63,555 bases of DNA from Bacillota bacterium (lineage in GTDB: Bacteria; Bacillota; Clostridia; Lachnospirales; Lachnospiraceae): assembly GCA_023416695.1 (NCBI GenBank), contig JAEZGY010000079.1, forward strand, positions 1-63,555. Direction: 5' to 3'. A model generated the notes under the pieces. That model worked only from the letters and a program-made list of their open reading frames with translations, ran no database searches and was not told the origin of the DNA. The position numbers and the translations under genes were made by a program. Below are positions 34,878 through 42,267 of the stretch, piece after piece. How positions within the stretch are numbered: the first letter of the stretch is position 1; every line of letters begins with the position of its first letter.

Positions 34878-34907
34878 AAAAAAGGTTGAGATTATCCACC
34901 TCAACCT
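34878..34907 (-). terminator. Terminator of rpmE
   Basis: AGGTTGAG pairs with CTCAACCT over a 9-base loop, 10 bases after the rpmE stop codon; six Ts follow on the minus strand. Confidence 0.85.
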
Positions 34908-34917
34908 AATTTTATCA

Positions 34918-35124
34918 TTAATCTTGTTTTAAACCGTACTTACGGTTGAACTTATCTATTGCACCACGAGCTGCAGCAGCTTTCTGTTGTCCAGTATAGA
35001 AAGGATGACATTTGGAACAGATTTCAACGTGAATCTCTGGCTTAGTAGATCCTGTAACAAATTCATTACCACAGTTACAAGTAACTGCTGCCTGATAATA
35101 CTTTGGATGGATACCTTCTCTCAT
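34918..35124 (-). CDS. rpmE: 50S ribosomal protein L31 (zinc-binding form)
   Basis: A 68-residue ribosomal protein bridging the subunits. Four zinc ligands are visible: Cys16 and Cys18 (CNCGNEF) with CSKC at residues 36-39, so this is the zinc (C+) form rather than the zinc-free paralogue. It has a promoter of its own between rho and the gene, and a leader of about 70 bases with a small palindrome. The order rho-rpmE is typical of Firmicutes. Confidence 0.96.
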   Translation of the reverse strand: MREGIHPKYYQAAVTCNCGNEFVTGSTKPEIHVEICSKCHPFYTGQQKAAAARGAIDKFNRKYGLKQD

Positions 35125-35200
35125 GTTTTCACCTCTTTACAAACTTAATCATATCAAAGTTGACTTAGTCAATCTTATTCATCTTATAAACAGCTTTATC

Positions 35201-35229
35201 ATTATAACATAGCTTTTTTTTTAATGCAA
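35201..35229 (-). promoter_or_regulatory. Promoter of rpmE
   Basis: TTGCAT (complement of 35224-35229), 17-base spacer, TATAAT (complement of 35201-35206), with TG one base before the -10. The leader contains the palindrome TTGACTTAGTCAA (35160-35172), a possible site for autoregulation, unproven. Confidence 0.7.
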
Positions 35230-35234
35230 GGGTA

Positions 35235-36701
35235 TTATACTAATTTTATTTTTTTGACAATTTGAATAAATTCACTGTTTGTTTTGGTTTTTAAGAATAA
35301 ATCAATGATTTTTTCTAAAGCCTCATCGGACTTCATACTACTTAAAGCACGTCTCATAAGATAAGCTGCTTCGTTCTCTTCAGGTGACAATAAAAGGTCA
35401 TCTCTTCTGGTACTAGACTTAGGTAAGTCTATCGCAGGAAAAATTCTTTTTTCAGAAAGATTTCTATCTAAAACTAACTCCATGTTACCAGTACCCTTAA
35501 ATTCTTCAAATACAACGTCATCCATACGACTTCCCGTATCCACTAAAGCAGTAGCCAAAATGGTAAGGCTTCCACCCTCTCGCATATTACGTGCTGCCCC
35601 ATAGAACTTCTTAGGCATATAAAGGGCTGCGGGATCTAGACCACCAGACAATGTACGACCACTAGCTTGTACAGTCAGATTGTAGGCACGTGCTAAACGA
35701 GTAATGCTATCAAGTAATATAATAACATCCTTCTTATGCTCTACTAGACGCTTTGCACGTTCAATCACCATTTCAGATACACGCTTGTGATTCTCTGGTA
35801 ATTCGTCAAAGGTAGAATAAATAACCTCTACATTTGTGCCCTCTATAGATTCTTTAATATCAGTTACCTCCTCAGGTCTTTCATCAATAAGAAGAATGAG
35901 CAGATTCATATCAGGGTGATTCTGCGTTACAGCCTTAGCAACCTGTTTTAGAAGGGTTGTCTTACCTGTCTTTGGTTGAGATACAATCATCCCTCTTTGG
36001 CCTTTCCCAATTGGACTTATAATATCCATCATCCGCATTGCTAGAGGAGCATTCGGCGTTTCTAAATGAATTCTCTCATTAGGGAATATAGGCGTCAAAT
36101 CTTCAAACTTCTTTCTTCTTGCAGCTTCTGCAGGTAAAAGCCCATTGACTGCTTTTACAAATAAGAGTGCACAAAACTTCTCATTCTGACTCTTAACTCG
36201 TATATTACCTTGCACAATGTCCCCTGTTTTAAGATTAAAACGACGGATCTGTGCAGGAGAAACATAAACATCATTTTCTCCAGGAAGGTAATTGTCACAA
36301 CGAATAAAACCATAACCATCTGGAAGAACCTCTAGAATACCTTCCTTAATAACACCACTATCTAATTGTTCTAAATCCTTACTCATGGTCTCCCTGGTAT
36401 CCTTCTGGCCAGAAGACTCTCTCGATACTCCATTTTGATCAGGTTTCACTACTGGCTTTTGCTCGATTTTGGTATCAGACTTATTCTCCACTCTATGTTC
36501 ACTTTTAGATTCTACCTTATGTTCACTTTTATTCTCTATACTATGTTCAAGCTTTATATCATCTTTAGAAGTCACCTGACTGGCATCCTCTAAGGCAGCT
36601 ATTAATTCCTGTTTTCTAAGGGCAGAAATATTCTTTAAGCCCTTCTCCTTCGCAATCTGTCTTAACTCAGACAAAGGCATTGTTTCATACATGTTATTCA
36701 T
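35235..36701 (-). CDS. rho: Transcription termination factor Rho
   Basis: A 488-residue hexameric RNA helicase. The N-terminal SAP-like helix bundle (LSELRQIAKEKGLKNISALRKQELIAAL) is followed by a disordered insertion (about residues 41-112), the cold-shock RNA-binding domain (LPDGYGFIRCDNYLPGENDVYVS) and the ATPase with Walker A PKTGKTTLLKQV and Walker B ILLIDERPEEV. The insertion contains four 8-residue tandem repeats of the type E-H-x-V-E-N-K-S (residues 52-83). Rho proteins of other clostridia also carry insertions at this place. Its leader is about 140 bases. Confidence 0.96.
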   Translation of the reverse strand: MNNMYETMPLSELRQIAKEKGLKNISALRKQELIAALEDASQVTSKDDIKLEHSIENKSEHKVESKSEHRVENKSDTKIEQKPVVKPDQNGVSRESSGQKDTRETMSKDLEQLDSGVIKEGILEVLPDGYGFIRCDNYLPGENDVYVSPAQIRRFNLKTGDIVQGNIRVKSQNEKFCALLFVKAVNGLLPAEAARRKKFEDLTPIFPNERIHLETPNAPLAMRMMDIISPIGKGQRGMIVSQPKTGKTTLLKQVAKAVTQNHPDMNLLILLIDERPEEVTDIKESIEGTNVEVIYSTFDELPENHKRVSEMVIERAKRLVEHKKDVIILLDSITRLARAYNLTVQASGRTLSGGLDPAALYMPKKFYGAARNMREGGSLTILATALVDTGSRMDDVVFEEFKGTGNMELVLDRNLSEKRIFPAIDLPKSSTRRDDLLLSPEENEAAYLMRRALSSMKSDEALEKIIDLFLKTKTNSEFIQIVKKIKLV

Positions 36702-36846
36702 ACCATAACTCCTTTTACTATATTGATTATATTAATCGTTGTACCAGTTGGGTAACATATTGAATAATTAGATATTGGATGATTAAGAACTAAGATATTC
36801 GGACAGAGAACTCTCTTACGAGGTGTTTAGTTATATACTGCATTTA

Positions 36847-36874
36847 AGTATACACCCTTTTTTAAAGATTGAAA
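36847..36874 (-). promoter_or_regulatory. Probable promoter of rho
   Basis: TTTCAA (complement of 36869-36874), 16-base spacer, TATACT (complement of 36847-36852). The long leader that follows contains the palindrome AGAGAACTCTCT; Rho often regulates itself through its leader, but nothing here proves it. Confidence 0.45.
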
Positions 36875-37001
36875 AGCATTTTCTACCTTGATTTCAAAGG
36901 ATGGTAATGATATGATAGCAATAGCAATTTGGAGATTATTTAACTACACAATATATAATTTCTGTAAATTCATAGATATAAAAAAAGAATTGAGGGCTAC
37001 A

Positions 37002-37937
37002 TTGAAGGAAAGATACCTATGGGGGGACAAACCCTATTATTCCCTAAATTATTATTTAAAAGAGCAATATGGCAGGCGTATATTTAAGATTAGTCTAAAT
37101 GGGCGTATGACTTGTCCAAATCGGGATGGATCCTTGGCAACAGGGGGCTGTATTTTCTGTAGCAAAGGTGGTTCCGGCGATTTTGCTGCTGATGCAAACT
37201 TGTCCATTACTAACCAGATAGAATCTCAGATCGCTAGCATGAAGAAGCAAACAACAGAAGAAACCAAATATATAGCCTACTTTCAGGCCTATACCAACAC
37301 CTATGGAGAACTTTCCTATTTACGTAAAATCTTCTATGAGGCAATTCTACATCCTTCTGTTGCGATTCTTTCCATTGCCACTAGACCAGATTGTCTTGAT
37401 CCAAAGATTATAGTTCTATTACAAGAACTCAATGAGATAAAACCTGTATGGATAGAATTAGGCCTTCAGACAATTCATGATGAGACAGCTGCATTTATCC
37501 GTCGTGGCTATGAGCTTTCCTGCTTTGACAAGGCAGTAGAAGGGCTATCTAAACATGGAATTACCACTATTGTACATGTGATTTTAGGATTACCAGGAGA
37601 AAGTAAGAAAGAAATTCTTCAAACGATAGAATATCTTAATCAAAAACCTATCCAGGGAATTAAACTACAGCTTTTGCATATTTTAAAAGATACAGAGCTG
37701 GCAAACTATATTGACTCTATCCCAGTTTATTCTTTGGAGGAATATGCAAACCTTCTGGTATCCTGTATAAATGTACTTAGGCCAGATATTGTCATACATC
37801 GAATTACTGGTGACGGTCCTAAGGACTTACTTATTTCTCCTAAATGGAGTGGTGATAAGAAGAAGGTTTTAAACTATATCCATAAAACTCTAAAAGAACA
37901 ACAAGCCTGGCAAGGCAAATTATATATGGAGGTGTAA
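37002..37937 (+). CDS. Radical SAM protein, TIGR01212/YhcC family
   Basis: A 311-residue iron-sulfur enzyme. The cluster cysteines are in TCPNRDGSLATGGCIFC, the spaced-out form used by the YhcC family, and GLPGESKKEIL lies further on. The substrate is not established. The frame is open from 36888, but that adds 38 residues unlike the family; the TTG at 37002 has GAGGG 5 bases ahead and gives the usual spacing to YYSLNYYLKEQYG. The next gene starts 7 bases after its stop, so they form an operon. Confidence 0.85.
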   Translation: MKERYLWGDKPYYSLNYYLKEQYGRRIFKISLNGRMTCPNRDGSLATGGCIFCSKGGSGDFAADANLSITNQIESQIASMKKQTTEETKYIAYFQAYTNTYGELSYLRKIFYEAILHPSVAILSIATRPDCLDPKIIVLLQELNEIKPVWIELGLQTIHDETAAFIRRGYELSCFDKAVEGLSKHGITTIVHVILGLPGESKKEILQTIEYLNQKPIQGIKLQLLHILKDTELANYIDSIPVYSLEEYANLLVSCINVLRPDIVIHRITGDGPKDLLISPKWSGDKKKVLNYIHKTLKEQQAWQGKLYMEV

Positions 37938-37944
37938 ACTTAAG

Positions 37945-38466
37945 ATGCAGGCAGATCCATTAACCCTATATAAATTAATTATTCTATACATTCTTCATAA
38001 AGTAGACTTCCCATTAACCAATGCTCAATTATCCGGTTTTATTTTGGAAAAAGAGTACACGAATTACTTCAATATACAGCAGGCCATTTCAGAGCTTACC
38101 TCTCAAGAGCTAATCTCTGTTTCCTCTGTTCGGCATAGCTCCTATTACCGTATTACGGAATCCGGGAATGAAACTCTTAATTTTTTCAACAGCAACATCT
38201 CTGAAGCTATTAAGAATGATATTGCTGAATACCTTCGTAAGAATAAATACTCTCTTAGAGAAGAGGTTTCTACTCTATCGGACTACTATGAAGAGAAGAA
38301 AAATGAGTATATTGTAAGATGTCAGGTAAAGGAACAGAATAGTTCTATTATTGACCTCAGCTTAACAGTTCCAACAGAAGAAACGGCTGTGGCAATCTGT
38401 AATAACTGGAATAAAAAAAGTCAGGAAATTTACAGTTACCTTATGAAATCTTTATTAGATAGTTAA
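37945..38466 (+). CDS. DUF4364 family protein (winged-helix type)
   Basis: A 173-residue cytoplasmic protein of the DUF4364 family found in clostridia. The first half (LYKLIILYILHKVDFPLTNAQLSGFILEKEYTNYF and the YYRITESG stretch) looks like a winged helix, so it may bind DNA, but no target is known. It follows the radical SAM gene with an overlapping ribosome site (GGAGGTG inside the end of the previous gene) and ends in a strong terminator. Confidence 0.85.
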   Translation: MQADPLTLYKLIILYILHKVDFPLTNAQLSGFILEKEYTNYFNIQQAISELTSQELISVSSVRHSSYYRITESGNETLNFFNSNISEAIKNDIAEYLRKNKYSLREEVSTLSDYYEEKKNEYIVRCQVKEQNSSIIDLSLTVPTEETAVAICNNWNKKSQEIYSYLMKSLLDS

Positions 38467-38500
38467 AGATGCTGCCGTTTAAAAGGCAGCATCTTTTTTG
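38465..38500 (+). terminator. Terminator of the radical SAM-DUF4364 operon
   Basis: Perfect 12-bp stem AAAGATGCTGCC/GGCAGCATCTTT with an 8-base loop and six Ts; it starts within the stop codon. Confidence 0.9.
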
Positions 38501-38501
38501 C

Positions 38502-38585
38502 GCGAAGGCAAAGTGAGGATTCCTAGGGAGCTTGTTCAGTAGGAATCCGAACGTGCCCACGAACTCCAGTGGGTTAGCGAAGCGT
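38502..38585. repeat. GC-rich structured element between convergent genes
   Basis: Two hairpins in a row: GGATTCCTA/TAGGAATCC (38517-38525 with 38540-38548) and CCCAC/GTGGG (38556-38560 with 38569-38573), framed by GCGCGAAGG and AGCGAAGCG. The stretch is much richer in GC than the neighbouring DNA and codes for nothing I can see. It looks like a dispersed intergenic repeat. Confidence 0.5.
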
Positions 38586-39745
38586 TATTTATACTTTTCT
38601 CTTGAAAATAACGTAATTACTATCGCCACCATACCCAGTGCTGCAAATACAACTCCCGGCTTTACATAGGTCATAATAAGACCACATAACGGAAATATTA
38701 CTATCATACCAATAGAAAACAGCATACTGTTTACAGAAAGTAGCGTTGCCCTCTGTGCTGATGGTATCATGGCATTTAGCTGATTGGATAGAATACATTC
38801 TACTATGGCGTTACAATAAAGCAAACAGATATATCCTACAATCACAGCTATAAGTACAGGAACGACCATCAAAACACACATCACTCCAATACCAAGGCAT
38901 AATACGGTCACGGTCTTAGTCTTCATCAGCCCCTGAACTCTATTTGCTAGCAATGCCCCAGAGGCTGCAATTACACCCCCGAGAAACCCTAAGGTGGATA
39001 TATAAAAATTTCTCATTCCCATAGATGAGAAGTAATCTTGGGAATAAAATAGAACTGTGCAAACTGCTGTGGATATACAAGCATAAAATACTGACAAATG
39101 GGCTACCTTAGGATTCTCCTTTAAAACTCGAAAGGCTATATTAAAGTGCTCCTTCATCGTTACTTTATCCGTATTCCTTTCTTTCTCCTTTATGGTCACT
39201 TCTCTATAAAACAAAGCTACTACACAAGCAAATAAACGAGCTATGACATTTAATCCGTATACCAACTCAAAGGAATATTCTGAAATAAAACCTCCCACCA
39301 AAGCTCCCATTGCTGCCCCAGCCTGCATAAGAAAATATAATTTCCCATTTATCTTAAGATAATTTCCCTGCTGCCCTGCTTCTAAAAGTGAGTCATAAAT
39401 CAATGCTTCCTCCGAACCAGAATTTAAGTTATAAGATGCAGAAGCTGCTACCATAGCAAGCATGTATACGAAAAAATTACCTCCCAAAAGCATAAGTATA
39501 GCGGATAATGCTCCTAATATTCTTCCCATAATAAGTGTTTTCTTACGGCCACACAAATCTGCAATGGCACCTGTTGGAACTTCAAAAAGAATACTCGTTA
39601 AATGAAAGATTCCCTCTAGCAAACCAATTTCAAAAAGGCTCATTTCTCGATATGCTAAAAATAAAATCCAAATAGAATCTGCCAAATCAAAACAACTAAA
39701 AAAACGATAGATATAATCAACTGTTACGTTACGAACATGTTTCAT
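38585..39745 (-). CDS. MFS transporter
   Basis: A 386-residue major facilitator with about 12 membrane segments. The MFS motif A appears as GAIADLCGRKKTLIMGR near residue 60. N-terminal sequence DYIYRFFSCFDLADSIWILFLAYREMSLFEIGLLEG resembles drug/unknown-substrate exporters of Firmicutes. No substrate is suggested. The frame is open to 39760, but those codons are the ribosome site (GGAGG) itself, so the ATG at 39745 is used. Its 5' region holds the palindrome array at 39769-39984. Confidence 0.88.
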   Translation of the reverse strand: MKHVRNVTVDYIYRFFSCFDLADSIWILFLAYREMSLFEIGLLEGIFHLTSILFEVPTGAIADLCGRKKTLIMGRILGALSAILMLLGGNFFVYMLAMVAASASYNLNSGSEEALIYDSLLEAGQQGNYLKINGKLYFLMQAGAAMGALVGGFISEYSFELVYGLNVIARLFACVVALFYREVTIKEKERNTDKVTMKEHFNIAFRVLKENPKVAHLSVFYACISTAVCTVLFYSQDYFSSMGMRNFYISTLGFLGGVIAASGALLANRVQGLMKTKTVTVLCLGIGVMCVLMVVPVLIAVIVGYICLLYCNAIVECILSNQLNAMIPSAQRATLLSVNSMLFSIGMIVIFPLCGLIMTYVKPGVVFAALGMVAIVITLFSREKYK

Positions 39746-39768
39746 TGTCTCATCCTCCAATCTCGATC

Positions 39769-39959
39769 ATCACATAGGATATTGCGAAGCAATATCCTAT
39801 GTGATAGCAAAGAGTTTCGCTTGCGAAACTCTCCGCCTGGGTTGGGTCGCATAAGCGACATTATCCAAGCCAACCCAGTGCGATTACCCGCTTTCTGTCT
39901 TTTAGAAAGCTTTTTTATTGCATAGGATATTGCGAAGCAATATCCTATGCAATAAAAAA
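39769..39959. repeat. Array of nested palindromes with two copies of one hairpin
   Basis: Five hairpins in 190 bases. H1 39769-39805: 17-bp perfect arms, loop GAA. H2 39811-39832: 10-bp arms. H3 39837-39878: 9-bp outer stem CTGGGTTGG/CCAACCCAG with a 5-bp inner stem. H4 39890-39910: 7-bp stem followed by six Ts. H5 39911-39959: 23-bp perfect arms, loop GAA. H1 and H5 share an identical 29-base palindrome (39773-39801 and 39921-39949) but differ in their outer stems, which still pair. The array is ahead of the MFS gene and after the small gene at 40018. Confidence 0.85.
39890..39916 (+). terminator. Plus-strand terminator within the palindrome array
   Basis: GCTTTCT pairs with AGAAAGC over a 7-base loop, followed by six Ts. 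No plus-strand gene precedes it, so it would only stop antisense transcription or belong to the repeat element. Confidence 0.45.
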
Positions 39960-39984
39960 CCACCTACCATATGATTGTAGGTGG
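39954..39984 (-). terminator. Terminator after the 36-codon gene
   Basis: On the minus strand CCACCTAC pairs with GTAGGTGG across a 9-base loop, followed by six Ts. It lies about 35 bases after the stop codon of the small gene at 40018-40128 and separates it from the MFS gene. Confidence 0.8.
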
Positions 39985-40017
39985 GATTCTGCAAGGATAA
40001 TTTATAATATCACCAAA

Positions 40018-40128
40018 TTATCTCCTAAAAAAAGGCGCAGTACCCCCTTCTTTTAGTTTCATTGCTGTTTTTACAGCTGCACTGCATATAACAATGTGAT
40101 ATCCTTTTGGTGATTGTTCCAGTTTCAT
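40018..40128 (-). CDS. Small protein of 36 residues, unknown
   Basis: This frame is too short for usual gene calling but is well supported. It has an AAAGGAG ribosome site (complement of 40138-40144) 9 bases before an ATG and a terminator just after it. The peptide starts MKLEQSPKGYHIVICSA, has one cysteine at residue 15, a Lys-rich middle (AVKTAMKLKEGG) and ends PFFRR. It is not a typical AgrD-type or leader peptide, and I know no homologue. It may be co-transcribed with the TerD gene, whose stop is 126 bases upstream. Real translation is inferred from signals, not seen. Confidence 0.6.
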   Translation of the reverse strand: MKLEQSPKGYHIVICSAAVKTAMKLKEGGTAPFFRR

Positions 40129-40254
40129 AACAATGGACTCCTTTAATTACTCTATTTTAGATAATATCATCATCTTCCAGATTTTACAGTATAGAAGAGA
40201 AAATATATCATACTCATTTTCCTTTCTTTTTATTTCTACATATGTACTACAATT

Positions 40255-40836
40255 CTAGGAAAATCTAGACGTTATGTCTTCTAAGTCAGAAGCATTGATT
40301 CCTTCACCTATAGCATTAAACTTCCATCCTGCCTCTTCTCGATAAACCTCACCCAAAATCAATGCTGACATGTCGGAATAGTTATCTGTCAGATTAAATT
40401 TGCAAAATTCTATATTATTATTTGCATCTACAAGCCTTATAAATGCATTCTCCATAAGCCCTAAGTGATGTCCTCTCCTCAATGCCTGATAGATATTAAC
40501 TACAATAACAATTCTATCGTACTCAGCAGGCACCTTTGCTAAATCAACTACTATTTCCTCATCATCTTCTACACTGGTTGTATTATCTCCCATATGCTCG
40601 ATTGTTCTAGACCTATGTTTTGGGTTACTGTAATTAATCACATCTGCTTTATCCATTAACTTTCCGTTTGTTAGTAGAATAGCAGATACATCACAATCAA
40701 TTGATTTTGGGTTTGATATATAGAACCGTCTCCTCTGTTTTACTTTATCCCATCCTACCCCCATAAGTACTTGGGATAAGTCTGCATTTTCTTTTGACAA
40801 ACTTATCTTTTGTCCCTTTTGTAAACTGATTGACAT
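40255..40836 (-). CDS. TerD domain protein
   Basis: A 193-residue protein with the TerD opening SISLQKGQKISLSKENADLSQVLMGVGWD and the acidic calcium-binding type segments (VEDDEEIVVDLAKVP, RLVDANNNIEFCKFNL). Ter proteins are linked to tellurite, phage and membrane stress; exact roles are unclear. Usually several ter genes stand together; here there is just one, followed by a 36-codon gene. A strong ribosome site (AGGAGG) precedes the ATG. Confidence 0.9.
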   Translation of the reverse strand: MSISLQKGQKISLSKENADLSQVLMGVGWDKVKQRRRFYISNPKSIDCDVSAILLTNGKLMDKADVINYSNPKHRSRTIEHMGDNTTSVEDDEEIVVDLAKVPAEYDRIVIVVNIYQALRRGHHLGLMENAFIRLVDANNNIEFCKFNLTDNYSDMSALILGEVYREEAGWKFNAIGEGINASDLEDITSRFS

Positions 40837-40967
40837 TTTGTTTCCTCCTTAGTTTATATCTATCATATCTTACTCAACATCTACCCCATAGTTTTTACCA
40901 AACGGGCATTAAAAGCCATTAAATGATTTGGTTCAATACATAAAACATTGGGAAAGCTTATATAGTA

Positions 40968-40996
40968 GCTTACAGGAAATAGTATTCCCTGTAAGC
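40968..40996. other. Hairpin downstream of the DUF1653 gene
   Basis: GCTTACAGG pairs with CCTGTAAGC over an 11-base loop. The U-tract on the minus strand is poor, so it may be a weak terminator or an mRNA 3' end. Confidence 0.4.
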
Positions 40997-41042
40997 CTAT
41001 TTACATTGTCTGTCTCTTTACATATAGACATCTCTTAATAGA

Positions 41043-41591
41043 TTATCGTAGTCTTCTTCCCTCATATCTTATTCTTGTCTCTAGGTAATACCTTACTGCC
41101 TCATACTGGTCCATAATATCCGCTTCCTCTAGTGAATAGTCTAGAGACATGGCAATTGGTTGTAAAATCTGAGGCGTTAGACGTTTCTTTATGGATTCTA
41201 GCACATTAAGCTTATCCTCGTAACTATCTGCTTCTAAGAAGCTCATTAAGTCTGGATTCACCAAATCCTTTTCCTTAGACTCCTCGTAGCTTACATGAGG
41301 CTTTACCGACTCTGTTACTACTGGCTCTGATTTTATATCCTCTTCTTTTTCCTGAAGTATAAACTCAACTTGCTCAAAACGGTATTGTTGACGTACTTCT
41401 GGATATTTATCGTGGTCCACTTCACTAATAAACATCTCATAAGGTCTTACATAAACTTTATAATCTCCATAAAGAGCTTGGTAAACTACCATCTGTTCTC
41501 CTGTTTCACTATGTGCTGCTACAGCGACAATTTGATACAGACGGTTTTTGAAATGTCGATAAAATTGTCCTGGTTTAACTTCCCTACTCAT
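41043..41591 (-). CDS. DUF1653 domain protein
   Basis: A 182-residue protein. The first 65 residues (VKPGQFYRHFKNRLYQIVAVAAHSETGEQMVVYQALYGDYKVYVRPYEMF) are a DUF1653 domain, a small beta-fold of unknown role; the rest is charged and helical, ending ETRIRYEGRRLR. It closes the tig-clpP-clpX-lon-engB run, 20 bases after engB. The ATG at 41591 has GAGGTGAGG ahead of it, so the three upstream codons of the frame are left out. Confidence 0.85.
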   Translation of the reverse strand: MSREVKPGQFYRHFKNRLYQIVAVAAHSETGEQMVVYQALYGDYKVYVRPYEMFISEVDHDKYPEVRQQYRFEQVEFILQEKEEDIKSEPVVTESVKPHVSYEESKEKDLVNPDLMSFLEADSYEDKLNVLESIKKRLTPQILQPIAMSLDYSLEEADIMDQYEAVRYYLETRIRYEGRRLR

Positions 41592-41611
41592 TATCCTCAC
41601 CTCGATTACTC

Positions 41612-42241
41612 TTACTCTTCTTTCTCACCATCAGAATTCTCTTCTACTACATAATACTCTTGATAATAATCCATAATATATTCCCATATTTCATCACGTC
41701 CCTGCTTTGTGATACTAGAATATGGTATAATCGGAGTTCCCTCCACCACATTTAGACCAACTTTAAGCATCTTCATGTGCTTCTGAATCTGGCTACGATT
41801 AATTTTATCTAATTTCGTTGCTATGACGATGGGGTTATAGCCATGATGGACAATCCATTCATACATATTACGATCGTTAGTAGAAGGCTCATGTCGAATA
41901 TCTATTAATAGAAATACAATTCTAAGCTGTTTAGAATTCAGCAGGTAACGATCGATTAATTTCCCCCACTCCTCCTTCAGCTTTCCTGAAACCTTAGCAT
42001 AGCCATAGCCTGGAAGGTCTACAAAATAAAGTAACTCATTAATATTGTAAAAATTAATGGTCTGGGTTTTTCCTGGTTGGGAAGACGTTCTAGCATAGGA
42101 TTTTCTATTCATTAATCCGTTTATAAGACTGGATTTGCCTACGTTGGATTTTCCAGCGAAGGCTATCTCCATTTTATCATTTTCCGGAAGTGTACTGGTA
42201 ATCCCACATACCGTTTCTAAATTCACACTTTTTATAAGCAT
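41612..42241 (-). CDS. engB: Ribosome biogenesis GTPase EngB/YsxC
   Basis: A 209-residue GTPase needed for 50S subunit assembly. Motifs: G1 GKSNVGKSS, G3 DLPGYG, G4 TKLDK, with G2 in KTQTINFY. The typical order lon-engB is kept; it starts 26 bases after lon. The C-terminal 15 residues are acidic. Confidence 0.95.
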   Translation of the reverse strand: MLIKSVNLETVCGITSTLPENDKMEIAFAGKSNVGKSSLINGLMNRKSYARTSSQPGKTQTINFYNINELLYFVDLPGYGYAKVSGKLKEEWGKLIDRYLLNSKQLRIVFLLIDIRHEPSTNDRNMYEWIVHHGYNPIVIATKLDKINRSQIQKHMKMLKVGLNVVEGTPIIPYSSITKQGRDEIWEYIMDYYQEYYVVEENSDGEKEE

Positions 42242-42267
42242 TTTACTTCCTCTCTTCTAACAGATGA

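Noticed and set aside
39769..39959. CRISPR array
   Set aside because: There are only two copies of the repeated unit, separated by 119 bases, with hairpins instead of unique spacers, and no cas genes nearby.
39742..39963. 73-codon minus-strand frame through the palindrome array
   Set aside because: Its codons follow the hairpins and it overlaps the ribosome site and start of the MFS gene; no ribosome site of its own.
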